Positions 24,157 to 32,407 of a stretch of 64,000 nt of DNA are shown piece after piece. The first letter of the stretch is position 1, and each line of letters opens with the position of its first letter. The notes under the pieces were generated by a model. It ran no database searches and was not told the DNA's origin. It saw nothing but the letters and a program-made list of their open reading frames with translations. The translations under genes were made by a program, and so were the position numbers. The stretch lies in the NCBI RefSeq assembly GCF_000151205.2, contig NC_016051.1, forward strand, positions 1,550,001-1,614,000, in the 5' to 3' direction. Origin of the DNA: Thermococcus sp. AM4 (lineage in GTDB: Archaea; Methanobacteriota_B; Thermococci; Thermococcales; Thermococcaceae).

Positions 24157-24582
24157 CTAAGCTTTGTGGTAATTCTCCCCCTCAATCCAGAAGGTGCCCT
24201 CCTCGGTGACCTCTTTCTTCCACACTGGAACCCTTTTCTTGACCTCGTCTATGGCCCAGCGGCACGCATCGAAGGCCTCTCCCCTGTGTTTGCCGCTGGC
24301 AACTATCAGGATGGTATCCTCACCGACCTCCAGCTCCCCGACGCGATGCCATATCAGGATGTCCAGTATTGGAAACTTCTCAAGGGCCTCCTTCCTGATC
24401 TTCTCCATCTCCTTCAGGGCCATTTCCTCGTACGCCTCGTAGATCAGCTTTAACACCCTTCTGCCCCTGTTCTCGTTCCTGACCTTTCCGAGGAAAACAA
24501 CGTACCCCCCGGCCTCGTCCGTCTCCACGAGCTTTATGGCCTCGTCAACGCTGAAGGCCTCCCGGGTGATCCGAACTTTCAC
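24157..24582 (-). CDS. moaE: Molybdopterin synthase catalytic subunit MoaE
   Basis: MoaE makes molybdopterin from precursor Z with sulfur delivered by MoaD. The sequence has the MoaE course: FSVDEAIKLVETDEAGGYVVFLGKVRNENRGRRVLKLIYEAYEEMA, ILIWHRVGELEVGEDTILIVASGKHRGEAFDACRWAIDEVKKRVPVWKKE, with the conserved R, H and K residues of the active site. In Thermococcales this cofactor serves tungsten enzymes. GTG at 24582 is chosen (GGTGGTGGAC before it); GTG at 24591 is an alternative. The ThiF/MoeB enzyme 1 kb away may belong to the same pathway. Confidence 0.92.
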   Translation of the reverse strand: MKVRITREAFSVDEAIKLVETDEAGGYVVFLGKVRNENRGRRVLKLIYEAYEEMALKEMEKIRKEALEKFPILDILIWHRVGELEVGEDTILIVASGKHRGEAFDACRWAIDEVKKRVPVWKKEVTEEGTFWIEGENYHKA

Positions 24583-24659
24583 GTCCACCACCGTCTTTGA
24601 TTCGTTCCTCCCCTTTAAGTACTTGCCCGCAACGTTTTTGAGGTTGGGGGTGAGGTTTA

Positions 24660-25562
24660 ATGGGTGATAAGGTGAGGGGCAAGCTCATAGCCGTTGCTCT
24701 GATTCTCATCGTTTTCGCATCGGGCTGTCTGACCGGTTCCGGAAACTCTCAAGGCTCATCTCAGCCGTCCACTACCCCTTCCAGTACCCCGTCAACGGTT
24801 TCATTCACGTCCACTTCGTCGTCCCGATCCGCTACCTCTTCCACCTCTTCCCCCCTTGAGACCTCCTCGACGATGACCACAACCACGACCCCCGACTACC
24901 TCGATGAGCTCATCCGGTCCCTCTCGGGGATCTCCTCGTATCTGGCCCTCGTGAACACGACGATCAACTCCACCGTGAGGATAGAGGGCCGGGGCGTTGT
25001 GAGGGTCGAGAACGTCTCGGTCTTCTCGAACTCGACTGCCTTCTACGATCTCTCAAACGAAAGAATGGACGTGAACATGACCGTTCTGACGAAGCCAGCA
25101 GGGGCCAGGGTCTTCACGAGGATAATCCTCTCGGGAGACGTTGCGAGGGTCTATTCCTTCGGCGAATGGAAGGAGTTCCACAGTGGCCAAGAAGGCTTTG
25201 ACGTCATTAGGAAGACCTTTAAATCAAACCCCCTCTCCCTGGCACTCGAAGCTTCGAGGGAGGGGAGCTGCCGGGTAACTGCCGGCGAATACTACGTTCT
25301 CCAGTGCACGAGCAAAAACGCCTTTGAGGAGCTGATAAAGTCGGCTGTGGGTGCCCCAGAGGGTTCAGAAGTTTCGGTGACCCTCGGCAGGGTGGAAGTG
25401 GTATTTCATAACCTCCGGCCGGTGAGGGGAAGAATAGAGGTCGGCTTCGTGGTTTCCACGACGTACACCGATGCCTCGGGCGGGACCTTCAGGCTGGTTC
25501 AGAGGGGAAAAATAGTGGAGACCTTCGCGGTGATTCGCTCCTACAGCTCAACGAGCTCGTAG
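24660..25562 (+). CDS. Lipoprotein with Ser/Thr-rich linker, unknown function
   Basis: 300 aa. A signal peptide with lipobox (LIAVALILIVFASGC) predicts cleavage before Cys and lipid anchoring outside the membrane. It is followed by about 55 residues almost entirely of S, T and P (QPSTTPSSTPSTVSFTSTSS...), a likely O-glycosylated stalk. The remaining domain has alternating beta-strand character (INSTVRIEGRGVVRVENVSVFSNS, RVFTRIILSGDVARVYSFGEW). No family recognised. Its 3' end overlaps the ThiF-like gene by 22 bp on the opposite strand. Confidence 0.8.
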   Translation: MGDKVRGKLIAVALILIVFASGCLTGSGNSQGSSQPSTTPSSTPSTVSFTSTSSSRSATSSTSSPLETSSTMTTTTTPDYLDELIRSLSGISSYLALVNTTINSTVRIEGRGVVRVENVSVFSNSTAFYDLSNERMDVNMTVLTKPAGARVFTRIILSGDVARVYSFGEWKEFHSGQEGFDVIRKTFKSNPLSLALEASREGSCRVTAGEYYVLQCTSKNAFEELIKSAVGAPEGSEVSVTLGRVEVVFHNLRPVRGRIEVGFVVSTTYTDASGGTFRLVQRGKIVETFAVIRSYSSTSS

Positions 25563-26236
25563 ACGTTGTGGGCTAGATCGATTATCAGGAGCCTGTTGAG
25601 GAGCGGCTCTCCAAGGCCCGTTATCAGCTTTATGACCTCCATGGCCTGAATCGACCCGACGACGCCGGCGGTTGGCCCGATTATCGGGAACTTTCCCTTC
25701 TTTTCCTTCACCCTCGGGAAGATCTCCCTGAGCGTTTTCGTCTTTCCCGGCAGTATCGTCGTCACCTGTCCGTAGGTGCCCTCAACTGCCCCGTGCACGA
25801 GCGGCTTTCCGGTTCTCTTCGCGTAATCGTCCAGGAGGAAGCGTGCCTCAAAGCTGTCAAGGCAGTCAACTATGACGTGGGCCTCGCCGAGAACCTCGTC
25901 GATGTTCTCCTCCGTAAGTTTCACGGGTCTGGCAACTATCTCCACGTCCGAATTGAAGCGTTCAAGCTTCCACTTTGCCGATAGCGGTTTGGGCCTCTTT
26001 CCAAGGTCCTCCTCCCAGTGGAGCAGCTGTCTGTTGAGGTTGCTCAGCTCGGGTTTCTCGGGATCGATGAGTATTAACCTGCCCACCCCCGCCGCCGTAA
26101 GGTAGAGCGCGACCGGTGACCCGAGGCCGCCGACGCCGACAATCGCGACGGTGCTGTTCTTCAGTCTCTCCTGTCCCTCCGTCCCGATCATCATTATCTG
26201 CCTGTCGTACCTCTGGAGTTCCCCCTCCGTGAGCAT
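25541..26236 (-). CDS. ThiF/MoeB/HesA-family adenylyltransferase
   Basis: 231 aa. It is an E1-like enzyme that adenylates the C-terminal glycine of a sulfur carrier (MoaD or ThiS type). Seen: RYDRQIMMIG at the start, GVGGLGSPVALYLTAAGVGRLILIDPE (Rossmann loop), LSNLNRQLLHWEEDLGKRK-like region, and VDCLDSFEARFLLDDYA. The CxxC pairs that bind zinc in most MoeB/ThiF proteins are absent. I start it at the ATG at 26236; the longer open frame to 26494 runs through the divergent gene and is not protein-like. With MoaE nearby, a role in molybdopterin or thiamine/cysteine sulfur transfer is likely but unproven. Confidence 0.88.
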   Translation of the reverse strand: MLTEGELQRYDRQIMMIGTEGQERLKNSTVAIVGVGGLGSPVALYLTAAGVGRLILIDPEKPELSNLNRQLLHWEEDLGKRPKPLSAKWKLERFNSDVEIVARPVKLTEENIDEVLGEAHVIVDCLDSFEARFLLDDYAKRTGKPLVHGAVEGTYGQVTTILPGKTKTLREIFPRVKEKKGKFPIIGPTAGVVGSIQAMEVIKLITGLGEPLLNRLLIIDLAHNVYELVEL

Positions 26237-26324
26237 GGGATCACCCCTTCCATTAACGCCTCCGCCCTTATGAAGGTTGGGACAAAGTTTTTTGAGGTTA
26301 TTCCAATCGCATACGGTGGCAATA

Positions 26325-26642
26325 GTGAAGTGGCATGAGTTTAGGGAGCTGCTCCTCACGGAGGGTTTCGTTGAGCTGGACGATCTGCGTATAGAGCTCA
26401 CCCTCGACAACACATTCATGGATCTTGAGTACATTCCGAGGATAGCGGTGTACTCTGGAAGAACGGGGCGGTGGCACGTCCTCAGGAATCCCATAAAACC
26501 TGGAAAGAGACTGGATGAAGGCTGGGAAAACGCCGTTGAGGTTCTCTGGAAGATAATAACCGGCTCTGCAAAGCCCGATTTCGGGGACCCGGATCTTGAG
26601 AGGGACTTCCTCGAAACGCTGAGAAGACACGTTGAGCCGTAG
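26325..26642 (+). CDS. Hypothetical protein, about 105 aa
   Basis: A small acidic protein with KWHEFRELLLTEGFVELDDLRIELTLDNTFMDLEYIPRIAVYSGRTGRWHVLRNPIKPGKRLDEGWENAVEVLWKIIT. I recognise no family. The GTG at 26325 is chosen as start because GGTGGC lies four bases before it; the longer frame from a TTG at 26277 lacks a ribosome binding site. It is divergent from the ThiF-like gene, and deoC begins 48 bp downstream with its own TATA box. Confidence 0.7.
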   Translation: MKWHEFRELLLTEGFVELDDLRIELTLDNTFMDLEYIPRIAVYSGRTGRWHVLRNPIKPGKRLDEGWENAVEVLWKIITGSAKPDFGDPDLERDFLETLRRHVEP

Positions 26643-26649
26643 CAAAACC

Positions 26650-26659
26650 GCTATATACC
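26650..26659 (+). promoter_or_regulatory. TATA box for deoC-encapsulin operon
   Basis: GCTATATACC, 32-41 bp before the ATG of deoC at 26691, with the ribosome binding site GGGTGGTGGGG just before the start. It gives the operon a promoter separate from the gene upstream. Confidence 0.6.
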
Positions 26660-26690
26660 CCAAGCCCTCACATCTATTGGGTGGTGGGGG

Positions 26691-27359
26691 ATGGACATAG
26701 CGAAGTATATTGACCACACGAACCTCAAGCCCTACGCTACCAGGGAGGACATCATCAGGCTCTGCGAGGAGGCGATCCAGTACGGCTTCTACGCCGTCTG
26801 CGTGAATCCCTACAGGGTTAAGCTCGCCAAGGACTACCTGCGCGAGAAGAACGCCGATGTCAAGGTCGCGAGCGTCATAGGCTTCCCCCTCGGTGCGACT
26901 CCAACGGAGGTCAAGGTCTTTGAGGCCAAGAGAGCCCTCGAGGACGGCGCCGATGAGCTCGACATGGTCATCAACATAGGCGCCCTCAAGGATAAGGACT
27001 ACGACTACGTTAAGAGGGACATAGCTGAGGTCGTCAAGGTCGCCCACGAGAGGGGCGCGAAGGTCAAGGTCATAATCGAGACCTGCTATCTGACCGAGGA
27101 GGAGAAGGTGAAGGCCTGCGAGCTGGCCAAAGAGGCCGGAGCGGACTTCGTGAAGACCTCGACAGGCTTCGGAACCGGTGGGGCGACGGTCGAGGACGTC
27201 AGGCTGATGAGGAAGGTCGTCGGCCCCGAGATGGGAGTTAAAGCGGCCGGAGGGATAAGGACGTACGAGCAGGCCTTAGCCATGATCGAGGCCGGGGCAA
27301 ACAGGATAGGCACCTCGAGCGGCGTGAGAATCGTGGAGGGGGCGAGGAATGCCAAGTAA
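26691..27359 (+). CDS. deoC: Deoxyribose-phosphate aldolase
   Basis: Splits 2-deoxyribose 5-phosphate into glyceraldehyde 3-phosphate and acetaldehyde, a step in nucleoside salvage. 222 aa, a normal archaeal DERA. The Schiff-base lysine is K155 in VKTSTGF; K184 in [11 protein letters not shown] and D91 in [10 protein letters not shown] are the other catalytic residues. The N-terminus [11 protein letters not shown] is also typical. Its last 11 bp overlap the DUF1884 gene, so the two are co-translated. DeoC is one of the enzymes reported as partner or cargo of family 4 encapsulins. Confidence 0.97.
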   Translation: MDIAKYIDHTNLKPYATREDIIRLCEEAIQYGFYAVCVNPYRVKLAKDYLREKNADVKVASVIGFPLGATPTEVKVFEAKRALEDGADELDMVINIGALKDKDYDYVKRDIAEVVKVAHERGAKVKVIIETCYLTEEEKVKACELAKEAGADFVKTSTGFGTGGATVEDVRLMRKVVGPEMGVKAAGGIRTYEQALAMIEAGANRIGTSSGVRIVEGARNAK

Positions 27360-27636
27360 GGAGGAGATGCTTGAGCTCATCGAGAGGGCCTCCCAGGAGC
27401 TTAGGGAGGAGGGCGTTAACCCGGACATCCTCTTGGCTGGCCCGGGCTTCGTTGAGGTTATGGGCGAGCTCATAGACGTGCTCGACCTTCCGGTTTACAT
27501 CATAAAGGAGCTTGAGTACGACGCGGTTATAGCTGACTCCCGCTACCTCGGACAGGTCAGGAAGGCCTCAAAGAGGATCTCCATCGAGCCCCTCATCGTC
27601 GAGGAAGAGGTCTGGGAAGAGATAAGGAAGCTCTGA
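27349..27636 (+). CDS. DUF1884 protein, putative family 4 (A-domain) encapsulin
   Basis: 95 aa. The sequence runs [67 protein letters not shown]. This matches the DUF1884 family (P. furiosus PF0899 type: NPDIILFG..., DAVVIDS..., AAKRIKI), which has the A-domain part of the HK97 capsid fold without P-domain or E-loop and has been classed as family 4 encapsulin. The ATG at 27349 overlaps the end of deoC by 11 bp and has GGGGGCGAGGA before it. A shell or scaffold for DeoC is inferred from family and context; assembly state is not visible. Confidence 0.78.
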   Translation: MPSKEEMLELIERASQELREEGVNPDILLAGPGFVEVMGELIDVLDLPVYIIKELEYDAVIADSRYLGQVRKASKRISIEPLIVEEEVWEEIRKL

Positions 27637-28215
27637 TCACTTCTTTCTCTCTATTGGCTCCGGCCAGTCCTCCAGTTTTTTCACGTAGAACGCCGTTCCC
27701 GTTCCCAGAACAACACCCGTTACGATCGAGACGGTTTTTGGGGCGAGGATGGCCAGAATGTCGGTTGCTCCCTTTATCATGAGGTACGCGTAACTGCCAC
27801 CCAGGATCGTTATTCCCGCGAGCACAGAGCCCACGAGAAGCGTTGAGAACTCCGGGCCCCTTTTGGCCAGTCCACCTGCGACCGCGCTGGCGGAGGAGCA
27901 GAGAACGAGGCAGAGAACGACCTCTTGAAGGTTGGCCCCCATAGAGTAGGCCGCCACTGCTATGCCAAAGGATCCAGCGATTCCGCCAATCCAGCCGAAC
28001 GTGAGGCTGGAGAATATCAACCCGGCGTAGCTCATGTCCATACCGTTCTCCCTTATGAGCGAGAGGCCCAGCGAGAGTGCAAACGAGAAGGAGATGGCCG
28101 ACAGGAGCATGTTGCTTCCAACGTTGAAGTTTTCCCTGTTCCTGATCAGAAAGCCCAGATACGCCGCGAGAACGAGGAGTATGAAGGCCTTGAGCCAGAG
28201 CGGGTTTACGTCCAT
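27637..28215 (-). CDS. Membrane protein of unknown function
   Basis: 192 aa with five to six hydrophobic segments (for instance AFILLVLAAYLGFLI, LLSAISFSFALSLGLSLI, VLCLVLCSSASAVAGGLA, LLVGSVLAGITILGGSYAYLM, IVTGVVLGTGTAFYV) and a short basic tail ending in ERKK. Many small residues and glycine pairs suggest packed helices. No family recognised. It ends directly against the encapsulin gene (convergent, zero spacing) and stands alone. Confidence 0.65.
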   Translation of the reverse strand: MDVNPLWLKAFILLVLAAYLGFLIRNRENFNVGSNMLLSAISFSFALSLGLSLIRENGMDMSYAGLIFSSLTFGWIGGIAGSFGIAVAAYSMGANLQEVVLCLVLCSSASAVAGGLAKRGPEFSTLLVGSVLAGITILGGSYAYLMIKGATDILAILAPKTVSIVTGVVLGTGTAFYVKKLEDWPEPIERKK

Positions 28216-28288
28216 ATTCCATCCCGGGTGGAGTAAAGCTTTCGCCTTAAATCCTTTTCCCAGAAACGAAAGGAAAGGGGTAGGGGTC

Positions 28289-29626
28289 TCACTTCAGGGC
28301 GGCCTTCAAAGCCTCCTCGAATATCTCCATCGCGACGTCTATCTCTTCCTTGGTGACGATGAGCGGCGGGATGAAGCGTATGCTGTTGTCGCCGCAGCCG
28401 AGCAGAACGAGACCGCGCTTCGCCGCCTCTCCAACGATCCTGTCCCTGAGCTCGGGGTACTTCTCCTTGGTGTCCTTGCTCTTGACGATCTCGACGGCCT
28501 GGGCCAGACCGAGACCGCGAGCGTCTCCGATGACCTCGTAGTTCTCCTTGAGCTCCTCGAGTATCTTGTGGAGGTAGTTTCCAACCTCTTGGACGTGTGG
28601 GAGGAGCTCCTTGACAATCTCGACAACCTCTATTCCGGCCGCGATGGCAACGGGGTTGCCACCGAAGGTGGTCGCGTGCCTTCCGGGCTTGTCGAAGCTT
28701 ATCTCCTTCCTGTGGACGACACCAGCGAGCGGAAGTCCACCGCCGATGGCCTTACCGAACTGGATGAGGTCGGGCTCGACTCCGAAGTGCTCGATGGCCC
28801 AGAACTTGCCAGTCCTGCCTATGCCCATCTGAACCTCGTCGTCCGCCAGGAGGATTCCGTACTCGTCGGCGAACTTCTTGAGCTCCTTGAAGAAGTTCTT
28901 CGGCGGGACGACGTAACCGCCTTCACCCTGTATCGGCTCGAAGAATATAGCTCCAACCTCGTGGGGCGGAACGTGCCTGAAGACGTACTCCTCTATGAAG
29001 TCGAGAACCCTGTTTATGAGCTCGTCCGGCTCGTCGTAACCGTCGATTCCCCAGGTGTTCCTGTAGGGGTTCGGGTAGGGTATGTGGGTGACGCCCGGCA
29101 TGGTCGGGAAGAAGCCGTCCTGCTGGACCCACTTGCTGGCGGTAAGGCTCAGAACGGCCTGGGTCCTTCCGTGGAAGGCGTGGTAAAACGCCAGGAACTG
29201 CTTCCTTCCGGTCCCGTACTTGACGAGCTTCATAGCGGCCTCGTTGGCCTCGGCACCGCTGTTGCTGTAGACAACTTTCTTCTCGAAGTCACCCGGAGCG
29301 AGCTCGATGAGCTTCTCAGCTAAAACGACGGCGTTCTCGTAGAAGAAGTCGGTGAGCGAGTAGTGGGTGAACTTCTCGGCCTGCTTCTTTATCGCCTCGA
29401 CGACGCGCGGGTGGGCGTGGCCGACGTTTATAACTCCAACACCGCTCGCGAAGTCGTAGAAGACGTTTCCGTCAACGTCGTAAACCCTTATTCCCTCACC
29501 GCGCTCGATGACTATCGGAAGGTTCTCGGGGTCCTGGGTGGTCATGGCGAGGTACTTGAAGTTCCTCTCTATTACCTCCCTCGCCCTGGGTCCGGGAAAC
29601 TCTTTAACGTTCGGTCTAACCACCAT
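28289..29626 (-). CDS. Class III PLP aminotransferase, ornithine aminotransferase-like
   Basis: 445 aa. PLP-binding lysine in [13 protein letters not shown]; other hallmarks are [36 protein letters not shown] and [19 protein letters not shown]. The N-terminus [43 protein letters not shown] is the one of the Thermococcales ornithine delta-aminotransferase/amino-acid racemase group. I favour ornithine aminotransferase by remembered similarity, but 4-aminobutyrate-type or broad amino-acid racemase activity cannot be ruled out. ATG at 29626 follows GGTGATCAAC; the GTG at 29635 lies inside that site. Its promoter shares an element with the regulator gene at 56513-57088. Confidence 0.85.
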   Translation of the reverse strand: MVVRPNVKEFPGPRAREVIERNFKYLAMTTQDPENLPIVIERGEGIRVYDVDGNVFYDFASGVGVINVGHAHPRVVEAIKKQAEKFTHYSLTDFFYENAVVLAEKLIELAPGDFEKKVVYSNSGAEANEAAMKLVKYGTGRKQFLAFYHAFHGRTQAVLSLTASKWVQQDGFFPTMPGVTHIPYPNPYRNTWGIDGYDEPDELINRVLDFIEEYVFRHVPPHEVGAIFFEPIQGEGGYVVPPKNFFKELKKFADEYGILLADDEVQMGIGRTGKFWAIEHFGVEPDLIQFGKAIGGGLPLAGVVHRKEISFDKPGRHATTFGGNPVAIAAGIEVVEIVKELLPHVQEVGNYLHKILEELKENYEVIGDARGLGLAQAVEIVKSKDTKEKYPELRDRIVGEAAKRGLVLLGCGDNSIRFIPPLIVTKEEIDVAMEIFEEALKAALK

Positions 29627-29649
29627 GTTGATCACCGCCCGAAGCTCGA

Positions 29650-29674
29650 CGTTCGGCTATATAACTCTATGCTC
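29650..29674 (-). promoter_or_regulatory. Aminotransferase promoter with shared TATA element
   Basis: On the minus strand the TATA box GAGTTATATAGCCGAACG lies about 30 bp before the ATG at 29626. Nearly the same block occurs at 57127-57152 before the PH1932-type regulator gene (AGAGTTATATTGCCGAACG). The match covers the TATA box and the eight bases after it, plus GAGCA upstream. Confidence 0.6.
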
Positions 29675-29760
29675 AATGATGAACATCTTTGACCGAAAGT
29701 TTTTCGAAAATCAGGAAATCAGTATTGGTTAGTGTTCATACGGATCTCTTTAAAACAAAA

Positions 29761-30732
29761 TTAGAAGGGGAAATCGTCAATATACAAACTGCTAACTATC
29801 TCCTCTAAACTTTTGATCTCCCTTTCTCTATAAAAATATATTACCCTTCCTTTGCCGCGTCCATACTCCATTTTCCAATTCCACCCTTCTTCTGGGTCAT
29901 ACTTCTTTAGGAGGTCTATGAATGGAATCGGTTTATAGTGCTCCTCGTTGTAGAACATGTCCGTAGGCATACCAACTAGGATTTTCTCTTTGAAACGGTG
30001 TTTTCTCTTAACCAACCCTACCCTCACAATGCCTTGTTTTTTTAATATGGAATTTAGCCGCCTTACTCCCGGTACAAGAGAATACACAAAGCCATTTATA
30101 ACAATCGCTACGATATCTCTGGATTTGAGATAATTTAGGACTTTTTGATGCACTTTTAAGTCTTTTTCCATGGCTTTTGATGGGGGTTTCGAGAACTTTA
30201 TATCTCTAAGTATTATTTCGATGTTACGAGTTATACACTCTTTGAATCCGGCTTCCTCGAGGAGATAGGATATTCGTTCTCCTTTTCTTTCAGAAGCTCC
30301 CCATAATAATCCTCTAAGTCCTATTCTTCTTTTTATCTCATCTATATCATATCCCCTGAGATAGAGCTGTTCAATGTAATCCAGAACAACGTGTAATATC
30401 GCTGCTTTAAGTCCTTCCACTCCATAGGTGTCGTATATTTCCTTAATAACTTTCATACCAGTTGTATCTCTATCTGTAAACAATATTTTGGCGTATTTTC
30501 TAACATTATTTGGAAACATTTTGGACAATCTGAGGAGGCTCTCTTTAATATCCTCAGGGGAGTTTCCTCTGATTAATCTGACTACTGCTTCCATCGCTAT
30601 CATATTGGTTATCATAACTTTAACTGAATCATGATGGCTCATGTCATCGATAATTCTATCAACTTCATTGGCTAAATCACCGTTTATACCACATTCTTCA
30701 GCCCATTTTCTGTGGAGTTTATGACTTGGCAT
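29761..30732 (-). CDS. AT-rich orphan gene, unknown function
   Basis: 323 aa, basic. The start MPSHKLHRKWAEECGI and a following IIDDMSHHDSVKVMI give histidine/aspartate clusters that recall an HD-type helical domain, but no proven motif is present. The middle contains TDRDTTGMKVIKEIYDTYGV and ILHVVLDYIEQLYL; the C-terminal part (VAIVINGFVYSLVPGVRRLNSILKKQGIVRVGLVK) looks like a separate alpha/beta domain. Base composition is clearly lower in G+C than all neighbours and the codons are A/T-ending, a mark of recent acquisition. ATG follows GGTGGAGAATAT; TATA-like CTTTTAATTA near 30766. Similar PSHKLHRKWA proteins are, as far as I recall, patchy in Thermococcales. Confidence 0.75.
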   Translation of the reverse strand: MPSHKLHRKWAEECGINGDLANEVDRIIDDMSHHDSVKVMITNMIAMEAVVRLIRGNSPEDIKESLLRLSKMFPNNVRKYAKILFTDRDTTGMKVIKEIYDTYGVEGLKAAILHVVLDYIEQLYLRGYDIDEIKRRIGLRGLLWGASERKGERISYLLEEAGFKECITRNIEIILRDIKFSKPPSKAMEKDLKVHQKVLNYLKSRDIVAIVINGFVYSLVPGVRRLNSILKKQGIVRVGLVKRKHRFKEKILVGMPTDMFYNEEHYKPIPFIDLLKKYDPEEGWNWKMEYGRGKGRVIYFYREREIKSLEEIVSSLYIDDFPF

Positions 30733-30810
30733 ATATTCTCCACCACATAGATTGTAAAGGAGAAGTAATTAAAAGGATTTGCATCATTATCAAGCAAGAT
30801 TGTTGTGAAG

Positions 30811-31803
30811 TCACTCCCCGTTCTTCTCGGCCCACTTCTCGAGGAACTCCTTGGCGGAATTTGCCGCTATCGCTCCCTGGCCGACCGCGACTGCAATCTG
30901 CTTGAAGACGTTGGTTATGTCTCCGGCCGCGAAGATGCCCGGAACCTTGGTGCGCATGTACATGTCAACCGGGATGTAGCCGTAGTCGTCGGTTATGCCG
31001 AGGTGCTTAACGAAGTCCGTCTTCGGCTCGTAGCCGATGAAGATGAAGACTCCGTCGACCTTCATCTCTTTCTCCTCGCCGGTCTTGACGTTCTTCAGCC
31101 TTACCCCTTCGACCCTGTCCTTCCCTATTATCTCGGTGACGACGGTATCTAGTATCGCCGGAATTCCGCTCTCCTTGAAGCGGTCCTGCAGTATCTTATC
31201 CGCCCTGAACTTCTGCCTCCTGTGGACGAGCGTTACATCAACGCCGATGCTCTTGAGGTAGAGGGCCTCCTGTAAAGCGGTGTTTCCACCGCCGACGACG
31301 ATGACCTTCTTGCCCTTGAAGAGCGGGCCGTCGCAGGTGGCACAGTAGGAAACGCCCTTTCCGGTGAGCTCTTCCTCGCCCGGAACCTTGAGCTTCCTGG
31401 GCGAGGCTCCAACGGCTATTATTATCGTCCTCGCGCGGTACTCCTTGCCGTTCTTGGTCTTTACGGTGAACTTGCACGGGCCTTCGTAGTAGGCGCACTC
31501 CGCTGGGTCAATCCTCTCGACCTCGTCGAAGACCACATCAACGCCGAGCTTCTTGACCTGCTCGTGCATCCTCGCGGTCAGCTCGGAACCGCTGATTCCC
31601 TCGGGGAAGCCGGGGTAGTTCTCGATCAGGTCGGTCAGCGCCATGTTTCCTCCCAGATCCTTGCTGATGATCAGGGTGTCGAGGCCGAAGCGCTTGGCGT
31701 ATATTGCCGCCGTAAAGCCCGCTGGGCCCGCTCCGATGATGAGAACGTCCCAGAGCTTTTTCTCGTACTCGCCACCGCGTGAAAATCCTCCAAGGCTGAA
31801 CAT
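30811..31803 (-). CDS. trxB: Thioredoxin reductase (NADPH)
   Basis: 330-aa FAD/NAD(P)H disulfide reductase. FAD site LIIGAGPAGFTAAIYAKR near the N-terminus, redox-active CATC (C154, C157) in VSYCATCDGPLFKG, NAD(P) site VVGGGNTALQEALYL, and the C-terminal FAD segment PGIFAAGDITN. It reduces thioredoxin/glutaredoxin-like protein disulfide oxidoreductases in the cytoplasm. The ATG at 31803 is chosen, with GGAGGTG six bases before, over a GTG at 31812. TATA-like TTTAAATAA lies upstream near 31840. Confidence 0.95.
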   Translation of the reverse strand: MFSLGGFSRGGEYEKKLWDVLIIGAGPAGFTAAIYAKRFGLDTLIISKDLGGNMALTDLIENYPGFPEGISGSELTARMHEQVKKLGVDVVFDEVERIDPAECAYYEGPCKFTVKTKNGKEYRARTIIIAVGASPRKLKVPGEEELTGKGVSYCATCDGPLFKGKKVIVVGGGNTALQEALYLKSIGVDVTLVHRRQKFRADKILQDRFKESGIPAILDTVVTEIIGKDRVEGVRLKNVKTGEEKEMKVDGVFIFIGYEPKTDFVKHLGITDDYGYIPVDMYMRTKVPGIFAAGDITNVFKQIAVAVGQGAIAANSAKEFLEKWAEKNGE

Positions 31804-31870
31804 CTCTCCCACCTCCGCGCTTTCCTAACGTGGGTTATTTAAAAGGGTTGTTGCCCAAAAGTGGGTAAAA

Positions 31871-32404
31871 TTAAACGAGCTTTATCGACCCGTCGAGGAG
31901 CAGGTGAAGCGTGTAGCCGAGGAAGGCCGCGAGGCCAACGTAGAGCCCCTCCCCGATGCTCAACTTCAGCCCGTACCCGACGAGGACGAAGGCGAGGAAC
32001 CCGTAGACGGCCGCGAAGAGGAGAGAATGAACTATTCCCCTGTGCTTCGGCATCAGGGCCGTGAAGAGGTACCACGCGAGAACCCCCGCGAGGGCCCCCA
32101 CGAGCCACGCCCCAACTGGATTGAGCCACTCCGGGTTGAGGCTTATCGCCTTGTTGGCCCAGAGGAAGACCGCGCTCCCGACGGCAACGCTGACTATCGG
32201 CTTGGTTCCCCTGTGGATCAGCGCGTCCGGATGATCCATGTCCGGGAGGTCGCTTCCGAGGACGTAGAAGGCGTAGCCTAGAACGAGCGCGATGGGCGTG
32301 AGCTTCAGGGGAACGTTAAGGTAAACCCTCAGGACCTGGCCCACGAGCACCGCTAAGGGGTACGTGATCACCCCGCTCAGGACGTGAACGTCGTAGTTCG
32401 GCAA
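31871..32404 (-). CDS. DUF457 (YdjM-type) membrane-bound metal-dependent hydrolase
   Basis: 177 aa with about four membrane helices and conserved polar motifs: GSDLPDMDHPDALIHRG near residues 50-66, MPKHRGIVHSLLFA near 112-125 and HLLLDG near the C-terminus, the histidine and aspartate set of DUF457 (LexA-binding/inner-membrane hydrolase). It starts with a TTG at 32404, four bases after the stop of the Cdc6-like gene and preceded by GGAGGAGTGAGGC, so both genes are likely one operon. Substrate unknown. Confidence 0.82.
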   Translation of the reverse strand: MPNYDVHVLSGVITYPLAVLVGQVLRVYLNVPLKLTPIALVLGYAFYVLGSDLPDMDHPDALIHRGTKPIVSVAVGSAVFLWANKAISLNPEWLNPVGAWLVGALAGVLAWYLFTALMPKHRGIVHSLLFAAVYGFLAFVLVGYGLKLSIGEGLYVGLAAFLGYTLHLLLDGSIKLV

Positions 32405-32407
32405 GCC

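Noticed and set aside
26237-26494. N-terminal extension of the ThiF-like protein
   Set aside because: Composition is unlike a protein and it overlaps the divergent gene at 26325; the ATG at 26236 begins the known family sequence.
28034-29323. 429-codon open frame antisense to the aminotransferase
   Set aside because: Mirror of a highly conserved enzyme gene; translation is Leu/Val/Asp-rich and unlike any protein.
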